This document shows, in pieces, positions 26,488 through 35,434 of a stretch of DNA of 64,000 bases. Below the pieces are notes generated by a model that ran no database searches, had not been told where the DNA came from, and saw nothing but the letters and a program-made list of their open reading frames with translations. Every line of letters begins with the position of its first letter. The first letter of the stretch is position 1. The position numbers and the translations under genes are program-made. The DNA comes from an uncultured Bacteroidota bacterium (GTDB lineage Bacteria > Bacteroidota > Bacteroidia > Flavobacteriales > Flavobacteriaceae), in NCBI GenBank assembly GCA_902535165.1, contig CACASE010000004.1:1-64000 (forward strand), given 5' to 3'.

Positions 26488-27911
26488 CTTTCTTTTATTT
26501 TAAAACCCTTACCAATTAGAGTTGTAGAGGTATTATTTAATATTCTGACTTTAGCATAATCTCCAATTTTAAAATCATCTTTTGGGAAGACTACCATTAT
26601 ATTTTGAGGATTTCTGCCACACCAGTATTCTTTTGATTTTTTGGATTCTTTCTCAATTAAAACATTTGAATATTTATTGATGTAATTTGATAAATTTTCA
26701 AAGCTGTGTTTTAGTTGAAGATCAATGATTTCACTCAAACGCCTTTGTTTAACTTCTTCTGGAACATTATCATCAAACTTTCTCGCGGCTAATGTGCCAG
26801 GCCTTTCAGAGTATTTAAACATAAAACCAAAGTCATATTTAACTTTATTCATTAAACTTATTGTATTTAAATGATCATTTTCTGTTTCATCAGGAAATCC
26901 ACAAATCATATCATGTGAAATTCCACAATCGGGTAATAATTTTTTAATTTTTTTAACAAGACTTAAATACTCATCTGAGCTATGTTTTCTATTCATTTTT
27001 TTTAAAATTTTATCACTCCCTGACTGGACTGGTAAATGTATGTGATTACAAATATTATTATGTTTTGCCATTGTTTCTAGAACAGCATCATCAATATCTT
27101 GTGGGTTAGAAGTTGTAAAACGAATTCTTGTTTTTGTAAAGTTTTTAGCTACAAGGTCTAATAATTTTGAAAAGTTAATAGATGTTTTTCTTTGAATTTC
27201 AGACGCTTTATCATAATCTTTTTTTAATCCACCTCCATACCATAAATAACTGTCAACATTTTGTCCTAATAAAGTCACTTCTTTATATCCATTATTAACC
27301 AATTCATCAATTTCATTTAAAATACTTTTTGGATCTCTGCTTCTTTCTCTTCCTCTGGTAAAAGGAACAATACAAAATGTACACATATTGTCACATCCCC
27401 TGGTTATAGAAACAAAGGCATTAATTCCATTAGTGTTAAATCTACTAGGATTTATATCAGCGTAAGTTTCCTCCTTAGATAATAATACATTCACAGCATC
27501 GTTGCCAAATTCGATTTCTTTTAAAAGATTTGGAATATCTCTGTAAGCATCGGGACCGACAACCAGATCAACAATTTTTTCTTCATCGAGAAATTTTTCT
27601 TTTAATCTTTCAGCCATGCAGCCTAATACTCCCACCTTTAAATTTTTGTTGATTTTTTTTATGGAATTAATACTTTCTAATTTTTTTCTGACGGTTTGTT
27701 CTGCTTTTTCTCGAATTGAGCATGTATTTATTAATACAAGTTCAGAATTATTAATATTATCTGAATAAGAATAACCAATTGATTCTAGAATAGAAGCAAC
27801 AACTTCAGAATCAGAAACATTCATTTGACAACCATAGGAAATAATAGAGAATTTTTTAGAGTTAGAAATTATCTTTTTTTTCTTATTTAGCTCGAGAGTT
27901 TTTGATAACAT
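26484..27911 (-). CDS. miaB: tRNA-2-methylthio-N6-dimethylallyladenosine synthase MiaB
   Basis: A 475-residue radical-SAM methylthiotransferase modifying A37 of tRNAs that read UNN codons. The N-terminal UPF0004 domain holds cluster cysteines in SYGCQMN, INTCSIRE and VLGCMAE. The radical-SAM domain has RGCDNMCTFCIVPFTRGRERSR, and a TRAM domain closes the protein. I start at ATG 27911; the 13 extra upstream codons read into the promoter region. It heads the long operon with the activator, lptE and secG and is divergent from topA. Confidence 0.97.
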   Translation of the reverse strand: MLSKTLELNKKKKIISNSKKFSIISYGCQMNVSDSEVVASILESIGYSYSDNINNSELVLINTCSIREKAEQTVRKKLESINSIKKINKNLKVGVLGCMAERLKEKFLDEEKIVDLVVGPDAYRDIPNLLKEIEFGNDAVNVLLSKEETYADINPSRFNTNGINAFVSITRGCDNMCTFCIVPFTRGRERSRDPKSILNEIDELVNNGYKEVTLLGQNVDSYLWYGGGLKKDYDKASEIQRKTSINFSKLLDLVAKNFTKTRIRFTTSNPQDIDDAVLETMAKHNNICNHIHLPVQSGSDKILKKMNRKHSSDEYLSLVKKIKKLLPDCGISHDMICGFPDETENDHLNTISLMNKVKYDFGFMFKYSERPGTLAARKFDDNVPEEVKQRRLSEIIDLQLKHSFENLSNYINKYSNVLIEKESKKSKEYWCGRNPQNIMVVFPKDDFKIGDYAKVRILNNTSTTLIGKGFKIKER

Positions 27912-27928
27912 TTTCTTGATTACAAACG

Positions 27929-28060
27929 CAAATATATAAAAACCTGTCAAAATGTCGTGTCACAATTTTAATTATGGCTTTACTATTGTAAATACTTAAA
28001 AAATTCATGTCTGACATTTGTACTAAAATTTTTTTTTAAAAAAAACGTATACATTTGTCA
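27929..28060. promoter_or_regulatory. Divergent miaB/topA promoter region with TGTCA/TGACA sites
   Basis: TAnnTTTG boxes face both ways: TATATTTG on the minus strand (27936-27929, 17 bases before miaB) and TACATTTG on the plus strand (28050-28057, 19 bases before topA). Neither has a well-placed TTG. Between and around them are TGTCA at 27945, 27958 and 28056 and the perfect palindrome ATGTC-T-GACAT at 28007-28017. Confidence 0.45.
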
Positions 28061-28076
28061 TCCAAGTTTTTAAAAA

Positions 28077-30524
28077 ATGTCAAAGAATTTAGTTATCGTT
28101 GAATCTCCTGCTAAAGCTAAAACTATTGAAAAATTTTTAGGTAGTGACTTTAAAGTAGTTTCAAGTAATGGTCATATTGCAGATCTCCCATCCAATGAGC
28201 TTGGTATAGACTTAGAAAACAATTACAGTCCGAAATACAAAATTTCAACAGATAAAAAAGACTTGGTTAAAAAATTGAAGAACCAGCTCAAAAATGTTGA
28301 GACTGTTTGGTTAGCAAGTGATGAGGATCGGGAGGGTGAAGCAATTGCATGGCATCTTGCAGAGAACTTAAAACTGGATGAATCTAAAACAAAAAGAATT
28401 GTTTTTAGAGAAATTACAGAGAAAGCAATTAGAAGCGCAATTGAAAATCCAAGAGAAATAAATAAGTCATTAGTAGATGCTCAGCAGGCGCGCAGAGTAT
28501 TAGACAGATTAGTTGGGTATAAAATCTCCCCCATACTTTGGAGAAAAGTTAAAGGTGGTCTTTCAGCAGGAAGAGTTCAATCAGTTGCTCTAAGATTAGT
28601 TGCAGAAAGGGAAAAAGAGATTATAAATTTTGTCCCAGAAAGTTATTTTAAAACATTAGGACAATTTAGTAAATCAGATAATAGCATTTTTAATGCAAAG
28701 TATTCCAAAAATATCGATGAAGATCAAAAATTTAATGAATTTTTAGACGGATTTATTAATGCAAAATTTTTTGTTGAAACTGTTGAAAAGAAACCAATTT
28801 TAAGAAAACCATCTGCTCCTTTTACAACTTCTACATTACAACAGGAAGCCTCTAGAAAGCTGGGATTTAATGTGGCAAGAACAATGCAAGCTGCTCAAAA
28901 ACTCTATGAAGCCGGTCATATAACTTACATGAGGACGGATAGTAATACTTTATCTGAAATTGCAACTAAATCAATTGCTGAAGTTATATCAATGAATTAT
29001 GGCAATCAGTATTCAAAAACAAGAATTTACTCGACAAAAAGTAAAAATGCTCAACAAGCTCATGAGGCGGTAAGGCCTACAAACTTTTCAAATAAGGTTC
29101 TTAATTTGGATTCGGATCAAACTAACTTATATAATTTAATTTGGAAAAGAACTGTTGCTAGTCAAATGTCTGATGCAATATTAGATAAAACCATTGTTAA
29201 GATCAATTCAAATAATCATGATGGTATTTTTCAATCTGAGGGAGAAGTAATAAAATTTGACGGCTTTTTAAAATTGTATCAAGAAACAAAGGATAACGTT
29301 GTTCTAGATGAATCAAAAAATAATATTTTACCAAACTTTAATGAAGGTGAGGAGATTAATAAAATTAAAATTTCAGTAACACAATCCTTTTCTAAAGCAC
29401 CATTCAGATTTTCTGAAGCGACATTAGTTAAAAAAATGGAGGAGTTAGGTATTGGAAGACCATCAACATATGCCCCCACAATTAGTACTGTAATGAATAG
29501 AAAATATGTCTTCAAAGGGACAAATAATGCTAAAACCAGACAAATTGTTCAATACAACATAAGTGATGAAATAATAAAAGAAACCAAAATCGAAAATTTT
29601 GGATCAAATAAAGGTAAGTTGGTACCTAGTGAGGTTGGAATTTTGGTTAATGAGTTTTTAACAAATAATTTCAAAAATATTATAGATTATAACTTTACAG
29701 CAAATGTTGAAAATGAATTTGATTTAATAGCTAATGGTTCAAAAGATTGGAAATCAATTATTAATAAATTTTATGAGCCATTTAGCTTAGTAATTGAAGA
29801 CGTTCAAAAAAATGCTAAAAGAGAAACAGGTGAACGTATTCTTGGTACTGACCCAAAAACAGGAAGACAATTAAGTGTAAAGCTTGGTAAGTATGGTCCA
29901 ATTGCTCAAATTGGTAAAGTTGATGAAGAGGAAAAGCCCATATTTGCTAGCCTTTTGCCTGAACAACAAATAAGCACTATTTCAGTTGAGGATGCATTAA
30001 AGTTATTTGAACTACCTGTTTACGTTGGAGATTATGAAAATGAGAAAGTTGAAGCTAATATAGGTAGGTATGGACCTTACATTCGTTACGATAAAATTTT
30101 TATACCTATTCCTGAGGGATTTAACCCTTTTACTGTAACACTAGACAAGTCAATTGAATTAATTGAAGCAAAAAAAGCTGCTCAAAAGCCTATAATTACT
30201 TATAAATCACATGATGTTACAAAGGGAAGAGGAAGATTTGGACCATATCTAAAATGGAATAATACATTTATTAATGTTAACAATAAATATGATTTTGATA
30301 GTCTAACGGAGCAAGATTGCATTGAATTAATTGAGGATAAAATAAAAAAAGACAAAGAAAAAATTCTTGTAAACTGGGAATCTGATCAAATTACAATTGA
30401 AAAAGGTAGGTGGGGTAAAATTTATGTAATTAAGGGGAAAAAAAGAGTTCCACTATCTAAAAACGTCGATCCTCTGAAAATATCAATAAGCGATGCAAAG
30501 GATATTTTAAAAATAAAGAAATAA
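28077..30524 (+). CDS. topA: DNA topoisomerase I
   Basis: An 815-residue type IA topoisomerase that relaxes negative supercoils. The TOPRIM domain begins KNLVIVESPAKAKTIEKFLG and contains the acidic motif SDEDREGEAIAWHL. The catalytic tyrosine is Tyr284 in HITYMRTDSN. The C-terminal third has repeated GRYGPYI-type modules (for example KLGKYGPIAQIG, ANIGRYGPYIRY, GRGRFGPYLKW) instead of Cys4 zinc fingers, as in other Bacteroidota. It is followed after seven bases by the arginase-fold gene and then gldKLMN. Confidence 0.98.
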   Translation: MSKNLVIVESPAKAKTIEKFLGSDFKVVSSNGHIADLPSNELGIDLENNYSPKYKISTDKKDLVKKLKNQLKNVETVWLASDEDREGEAIAWHLAENLKLDESKTKRIVFREITEKAIRSAIENPREINKSLVDAQQARRVLDRLVGYKISPILWRKVKGGLSAGRVQSVALRLVAEREKEIINFVPESYFKTLGQFSKSDNSIFNAKYSKNIDEDQKFNEFLDGFINAKFFVETVEKKPILRKPSAPFTTSTLQQEASRKLGFNVARTMQAAQKLYEAGHITYMRTDSNTLSEIATKSIAEVISMNYGNQYSKTRIYSTKSKNAQQAHEAVRPTNFSNKVLNLDSDQTNLYNLIWKRTVASQMSDAILDKTIVKINSNNHDGIFQSEGEVIKFDGFLKLYQETKDNVVLDESKNNILPNFNEGEEINKIKISVTQSFSKAPFRFSEATLVKKMEELGIGRPSTYAPTISTVMNRKYVFKGTNNAKTRQIVQYNISDEIIKETKIENFGSNKGKLVPSEVGILVNEFLTNNFKNIIDYNFTANVENEFDLIANGSKDWKSIINKFYEPFSLVIEDVQKNAKRETGERILGTDPKTGRQLSVKLGKYGPIAQIGKVDEEEKPIFASLLPEQQISTISVEDALKLFELPVYVGDYENEKVEANIGRYGPYIRYDKIFIPIPEGFNPFTVTLDKSIELIEAKKAAQKPIITYKSHDVTKGRGRFGPYLKWNNTFINVNNKYDFDSLTEQDCIELIEDKIKKDKEKILVNWESDQITIEKGRWGKIYVIKGKKRVPLSKNVDPLKISISDAKDILKIKK

Positions 30525-30531
30525 TACAGTT

Positions 30532-31659
30532 TTGTTTTCAGAATATTTTAATCCCGTTAATATCGAAATAATTGATTATGCAGATAATTTAGATAATAAT
30601 CAATTAGGTAGTAAATTAAAAATTAATGGTCGTGACAACTTAAATTTCTTTGATGATTTAGATGTTGTAATTTTTTCAATTAATGAATATAGATTCAATT
30701 CAAGTATTCAAAAGTCATTTAATGCTAACAAAGACTTTAGAAAAAAACTTTATTCTTTGTACTATGGTAATTGGGATTTAAATATTTATGACTTTGGAGA
30801 TTTAGAAAATGGAAATGAAATATCAGATACTCAATTTGCTCTAGAGAAAGTTTTGGAATTTTTTTCAAAAAATCAAATTCTTGTTCTTACAATTGGTGGA
30901 TCTCAAAACTTGTTGTATAGTTTATATTCCTCTTTGAAACAATCTTTACAAAAAATAAATTTAGTCTCTGTTGATAATAAAATCGACTTTTCTGAAAATA
31001 ATGAATCCTTTCTTTCTAAAATTATTATGGATGATGATAACAAGTTGGATAATTTTTCAAATATTGGTTTTCAAAAACATTTATCATCTGTTCCTGAAAA
31101 TAAATTTATTGATAAAATGTATTTTGAATCAATTAATTTGGGAAATATTAAGGCCAATATAAATGAAGCTGAACCTGTGTTAAGAGATTCTAATATTGTG
31201 TCTTTTAATATTGATTCTGTGAAATCTGGAGACCTAAATAATGCTCACCAGTATCCAAATGGACTGAATTCTTATGAATTGTGTTCATTATCAAGATTTT
31301 CTGGTTTAAGTTCAAGAATTAAGATTGTTTCCTTTTTAGAGAATTGGGATTTATCAATTATGAATTCTTTACTTGCTGAATCTCTTTGGTACGTTTTAGA
31401 TGGTTATTCAACAAGAGTTGATGAAAACCCCCTTGATGATAGCAATGATTTTATATATTATCATGTTGAATTGGATAATTATAAATTTAAGTTTTACAGG
31501 AGTAAATTCTCTGATAGATGGTGGGTAGAATTTTTGAATGATGAATTAATTACTATTAAAAAAGATATAATTTCTTGCACATTAAATGACTATAATAATT
31601 GTAGAAATTCGGTGATTCCCGATAGAATATTAAGAAGATTAAAAAATAAAATAACTTGA
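30532..31659 (+). CDS. Arginase/formimidoylglutamase-fold protein, probably inactive
   Basis: A 375-residue protein with the layout of the ureohydrolase family but with eroded metal sites. Where active enzymes have GGGH it has GGSQ (122-125). For DAHxD it has DNKID (148-152), and for SxDxD it has SFNID (224-228). Thus three of six manganese ligands (two His, one Asp) are missing. An extra C-terminal 70-80 residues (from FIYYHVELDN) is outside the fold. Related genes sit between topA and gldK in other flavobacteria, usually labelled formimidoylglutamase. A structural or regulatory role linked to type IX secretion is inferred. Start is TTG, seven bases after topA. Confidence 0.75.
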   Translation: MFSEYFNPVNIEIIDYADNLDNNQLGSKLKINGRDNLNFFDDLDVVIFSINEYRFNSSIQKSFNANKDFRKKLYSLYYGNWDLNIYDFGDLENGNEISDTQFALEKVLEFFSKNQILVLTIGGSQNLLYSLYSSLKQSLQKINLVSVDNKIDFSENNESFLSKIIMDDDNKLDNFSNIGFQKHLSSVPENKFIDKMYFESINLGNIKANINEAEPVLRDSNIVSFNIDSVKSGDLNNAHQYPNGLNSYELCSLSRFSGLSSRIKIVSFLENWDLSIMNSLLAESLWYVLDGYSTRVDENPLDDSNDFIYYHVELDNYKFKFYRSKFSDRWWVEFLNDELITIKKDIISCTLNDYNNCRNSVIPDRILRRLKNKIT

Positions 31660-31661
31660 AT

Positions 31662-31703
31662 TTGATTCAAAAGTGTTATTTTAGGGCACAACTTTTGATT
31701 CAA
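31662..31703. repeat. Two TTGATTCAA sites 33 bases apart before gldK
   Basis: TTGATTCAA, itself a nine-base palindrome, occurs at 31662-31670 and 31695-31703. The spacing is 33 bases, about three helical turns. The flanks make a larger imperfect inverted repeat (TTGATTCAAAAGT against ACTTTTGATTCAA, one mismatch). The region lies 15 bases before the gldK ATG and could be an operator pair or leader hairpin. Confidence 0.55.
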
Positions 31704-31717
31704 TTTAGCTAACAACT

Positions 31718-33127
31718 ATGAAAAAAAGGTTTTTAATATTGATATTATTATGCTTTATCTACTCTTGTTCAAACAATGATAGAGGAGAGTTAGTAGGTGT
31801 TAAAGCGAGTAAGTTTTTCTCCGATAAGCCGCACGGTATGGTATTAGTCCCTTCAGGCTCATTTACAATGGGTCCATCTAACCCCAGTGCTGTGCTTGAT
31901 CAAAACCCTTCCGTTAAAACTGTTTCTGTTAAAGCTTTTTATATGGATGAGACAGAAATTACAAATAGTGAGTACAGGCAATTTGTAAATTGGGTTAGGG
32001 ATTCCGTCGTAAGAACAGAACTTGCTGTAGCTGCATATTATAAAATAGGTGAAGATAATTCTGAGGATGACCCTCTTTGGGATTTTATGCCTTTATATAA
32101 TAGGTCAGATGACGGTGAAGAAAAGACTGCTTATCAACTTTATTTAGAGGAAAATGGTCTTGGAGAGCTCGATATCGAAAACAAGAATACTTACAAACTA
32201 AATTGGGATACTAAAATTCCATGGGAAAGATCAGATTATCTAGATGCAAATTATGCTGCGGTTTTGGAAGGAGGTATAGGTCCTGACCTACTTGAAGATT
32301 ATGAAGGATTTTTTAAACCTGCCGATTCTACGCCAAATGGTTTAAGAGCTTTTAAGACAAAAAGAATTAAATATAATTACAGAGAATTTGATTCAAAGAA
32401 TAACAAGTGGAGTGAATTTAAAGAAATTGAAGTGTACCCAGACACTACTGTTTGGTACAAAGATTTTTCTTACAGTTATAATGAGCCAATGCATAATGAT
32501 TACTTTTGGCATGATGCGTATGCAGAATATCCTGTAGTTGGTGTATCATGGGAACAAGCAAAAGCTTTTGCTCACTGGAGAACCTTTTATAAAAATCAAC
32601 ATCAAAGAAAAGCTAGAAAAAATATTAATCTAGTAAGTGATTACAGATTGCCAACTGAAACCGAATGGGAATATGCTGCTAGAGGTGGTCTAGAAAGGGC
32701 TGAGTTTCCTTGGGGCGGACCATACACATATGATGATAGTGGATGTTTTCTTGCAAATTTTAAACCCGAAAGAGGTGATTACATTGCTGATCAAATATTA
32801 TATACTGCTGAAGCTGAATCGTATTGGCCTAATGATTATGGTTTATATAATATGTCAGGAAATGTTTCTGAATGGACCGACTCCAATTATGAAAAAGCAT
32901 CAAATGATTTCGTTGCGGGTCTAAATCCTACAATCGAGGGCGTGGAGGAGAATGAGTTTAAAGTTGTTAGAGGGGGTTCATGGAAGGATGTCGCTCATTT
33001 TTTAAAGGTTTCGACGAGAGATTATGAGAACAAAGCAAGAAAGAGATCTTATATTGGATTTAGAACGGTTCAAAGTTATTTAGGAGAGGATGTTGGTTTT
33101 CAAGAAAATCCAAATAAAATATTTTAA
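31718..33127 (+). CDS. gldK: Type IX secretion/gliding lipoprotein GldK
   Basis: A 469-residue lipoprotein (lipobox FIYSC, Cys17) with a formylglycine-generating-enzyme-like fold: MVLVPSGSFTMGPSNP, FYMDETEITNSEYRQFVNW, YRLPTETEWEYAARGG, NVSEWTDSNY, VVRGGSWKDV and YIGFRTVQ. In the type IX system GldK/PorK forms the periplasmic ring with GldN/PorN beneath the outer membrane. Identification as GldK rather than GldJ rests on its place directly before gldL, gldM and gldN. Confidence 0.95.
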   Translation: MKKRFLILILLCFIYSCSNNDRGELVGVKASKFFSDKPHGMVLVPSGSFTMGPSNPSAVLDQNPSVKTVSVKAFYMDETEITNSEYRQFVNWVRDSVVRTELAVAAYYKIGEDNSEDDPLWDFMPLYNRSDDGEEKTAYQLYLEENGLGELDIENKNTYKLNWDTKIPWERSDYLDANYAAVLEGGIGPDLLEDYEGFFKPADSTPNGLRAFKTKRIKYNYREFDSKNNKWSEFKEIEVYPDTTVWYKDFSYSYNEPMHNDYFWHDAYAEYPVVGVSWEQAKAFAHWRTFYKNQHQRKARKNINLVSDYRLPTETEWEYAARGGLERAEFPWGGPYTYDDSGCFLANFKPERGDYIADQILYTAEAESYWPNDYGLYNMSGNVSEWTDSNYEKASNDFVAGLNPTIEGVEENEFKVVRGGSWKDVAHFLKVSTRDYENKARKRSYIGFRTVQSYLGEDVGFQENPNKIF

Positions 33128-33152
33128 TTAAAATTATAAACAAAAAAGAATT

Positions 33153-33722
33153 ATGAAAAAACAATTATTACCAGATAACGTATTTGAGTTGCTATTTGGA
33201 GTAGGTGCAGGTGTTGTAATCATTGGTGCCTTACTAAAAATTATAAATGGGTCATTAATATTTTCAGCAAATACTTGGCTAATTGTTGGGCTATCAGTTG
33301 AGGCAGGAATTTTTGTTTTGTCCGGTATTCAAGGATTTTTACTTGGTAAAAAAGAAGAAGATGATGATGTGGTGAGTACAATTGAAGTAGAGACAGCTGC
33401 TTTACAAAAAGCTGTTGATGGAACTGTCAGAGGTCTTTCAGAACTTAATTCTAATATTTCTAATGCATCAAAAGCTGCTGCAACGATAAAAGTCCCTACT
33501 GATATGGAAAAAAATGCTGAAGATTTCAACCAAGGGTTATCATCTGCTTCTTCTAATATAAAAGAAGTTGCTAAGGTTCTTCACAACTTGAAAGAAACTG
33601 TTGCTGCTTTTGAAACTGTTAATATGCCTGAAGGTCTTGGTGATGAGTTCCAAAAGATGAAAAATACTGTTAAAGAGCTTAACGCTAAGTATGAAGCTAT
33701 GCTTGGTGCAATGAACAAGTAG
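33153..33722 (+). CDS. gldL: Type IX secretion motor subunit GldL
   Basis: A 189-residue inner-membrane protein with two N-terminal transmembrane helices (about 11-30 and 41-62) and a cytoplasmic, partly coiled-coil tail. Glu50 in GLSVEAGIF corresponds by position to the intramembrane glutamate known to be needed for proton-driven GldLM rotation in Flavobacterium johnsoniae. The tail is shorter than in many relatives. It lies between gldK (25-base gap) and gldM (4-base gap) and forms the motor with GldM. Confidence 0.94.
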   Translation: MKKQLLPDNVFELLFGVGAGVVIIGALLKIINGSLIFSANTWLIVGLSVEAGIFVLSGIQGFLLGKKEEDDDVVSTIEVETAALQKAVDGTVRGLSELNSNISNASKAAATIKVPTDMEKNAEDFNQGLSSASSNIKEVAKVLHNLKETVAAFETVNMPEGLGDEFQKMKNTVKELNAKYEAMLGAMNK

Positions 33723-33726
33723 TAAT

Positions 33727-35433
33727 ATGGCTGGGTCATCAGGAAAACAAACAAGAAGTCAAAAACTTCGTCAAAATATGATAAACATGATGTACCTCGT
33801 GTTTATTGCCATGCTTGCTCTTCAAATCAGTAAAGAGGTTTTAGCTACTTTAGGAATTTTGAGTGAAGACATGGAAAAATCTACTGCTGAGCTTCAATTT
33901 TCTATAGACAGTGCATACAATATTATTGATCAAAATAGTAATCAGGATTATTACAAAATCCCATCGGAAGAACTTCCAAAATTGAAAGAAATTACTGATG
34001 ATTATTTTAATTTCATCCAAGATTTAAAGGATTCTTTAATTGGAATTGATGAGAATAATTACATGATTGAAGTTGAATATTTAGATGAAGATGGAAATGA
34101 AAAAATTAGTGAAAGAAGAGATTATCAAGTAATGGATAAAAGTAATTATCTGGATGAACTTTTCTTTGTAAATGATGGTGTTACTGCTAAAGGTTCAGAA
34201 TTCATTGAATATTTTAAGGGATTTTCAGGAAAAGTCGAATCAGTTTTAGATTCTATTAGAGAGAGAGATTCAAGAACAGTGCAATCTAATTACGGTTTTT
34301 CATCAGCACTATCAAATCTTTCACTTAGATTTGATTATCCAGATGATGATCAAGTTGTAAACCGAGATGGAATTAAAGAGGACTGGATTTACTATAATTA
34401 CGAAAAATTTCCCCTTGTTGCTTCACTCTCAAAATTTACTAAGATTCAATCCGATATTAGATCCGTGGAATATGAAATTCTCAATTCTCTCGTTAGTAAA
34501 ACTAAAGATCGTCAATTAAGTTTTGATTCTAAAAGTACATTGCTTGAAACTGATAAGCAAGCATACTATACAAATAGTACGGTAGATGCTAAAGTAGTTG
34601 TTGGAAACACTGATTCAAGCTTCAAACCTGACAGAGTTGATTTAAAGGTCGATAATATACAGTTAAAAGATTCTGAATTTGAAGTTGTTGATGGTAAGAT
34701 TAAATTGAACAAAAGATTTTCATCTCCAGGAATTAAAAAAATCTATGGTTATTTGTTTTTTGATAATAATGGAAATACAGATAGTCTTTTAGTAGATACT
34801 CAATTTTATGTAATCCCAAAACCTAATGAAGCAATAGTATCACCTGTTAATATGCAGGTTTTTTACATAGGTTTAAGAAATGAAATTGCTGTTGCTTTCC
34901 CTGGAATAGCTGATTTGACATCAATTAGAGTAAATGGTAAAAATGGTACTATTTTAAAATCTGGATCTAGATATTTTGCAGCTCCTAATGCTGGTGTTGA
35001 AAGTATGGATGTAATCGTTTCTGGTAAAGCTAATGATGAAGTTGTTACCAGTTTAGTAAACTTTAGAGTTGAAGATGCTCCACCTGGAAGAGGATCAGTG
35101 TTTGAAAGAGTTGGTGGCCAAGATTATAATTTTGTCAATAGTGATAAAATTTCAAAAGAATCGTTACTTTATGGTCTTATTAGAGGTGAGAAACCACCAG
35201 GATTTTTGTATGATTATGATATAAATGTTGAATCATTTCAGGTTACTGTTGGTAACTTACCAACGAGAACTGTACAAGGAAATAAAATTCAGAATAGTAG
35301 TGAAGCAGTAAGAGATATTAACGGAGCAAATAGAGGGTCAAGTGTAACTGTTACAGTGCTAGAAGCTGTTAAAATTGATGGAGATTTAAAATCACCAACT
35401 AATGTTGAACCATTTGTAGTAACAATTGAATAA
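33727..35433 (+). CDS. gldM: Type IX secretion motor subunit GldM
   Basis: A 568-residue protein with one transmembrane helix near residues 17-39 (NMMYLVFIAMLALQISKEV), preceded by a short basic cytoplasmic tail, and a long periplasmic region of several beta-rich domains. The block VNMQVFYIGLRNEIAVAFPGI and a C-terminal domain with GGQDYNFVN fit the periplasmic GldM/PorM domains that reach the GldKN ring. GldM transmits motor torque through the periplasm. The gldN ATG follows one base after its stop. Confidence 0.96.
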   Translation: MAGSSGKQTRSQKLRQNMINMMYLVFIAMLALQISKEVLATLGILSEDMEKSTAELQFSIDSAYNIIDQNSNQDYYKIPSEELPKLKEITDDYFNFIQDLKDSLIGIDENNYMIEVEYLDEDGNEKISERRDYQVMDKSNYLDELFFVNDGVTAKGSEFIEYFKGFSGKVESVLDSIRERDSRTVQSNYGFSSALSNLSLRFDYPDDDQVVNRDGIKEDWIYYNYEKFPLVASLSKFTKIQSDIRSVEYEILNSLVSKTKDRQLSFDSKSTLLETDKQAYYTNSTVDAKVVVGNTDSSFKPDRVDLKVDNIQLKDSEFEVVDGKIKLNKRFSSPGIKKIYGYLFFDNNGNTDSLLVDTQFYVIPKPNEAIVSPVNMQVFYIGLRNEIAVAFPGIADLTSIRVNGKNGTILKSGSRYFAAPNAGVESMDVIVSGKANDEVVTSLVNFRVEDAPPGRGSVFERVGGQDYNFVNSDKISKESLLYGLIRGEKPPGFLYDYDINVESFQVTVGNLPTRTVQGNKIQNSSEAVRDINGANRGSSVTVTVLEAVKIDGDLKSPTNVEPFVVTIE

Positions 35434-35434
35434 A

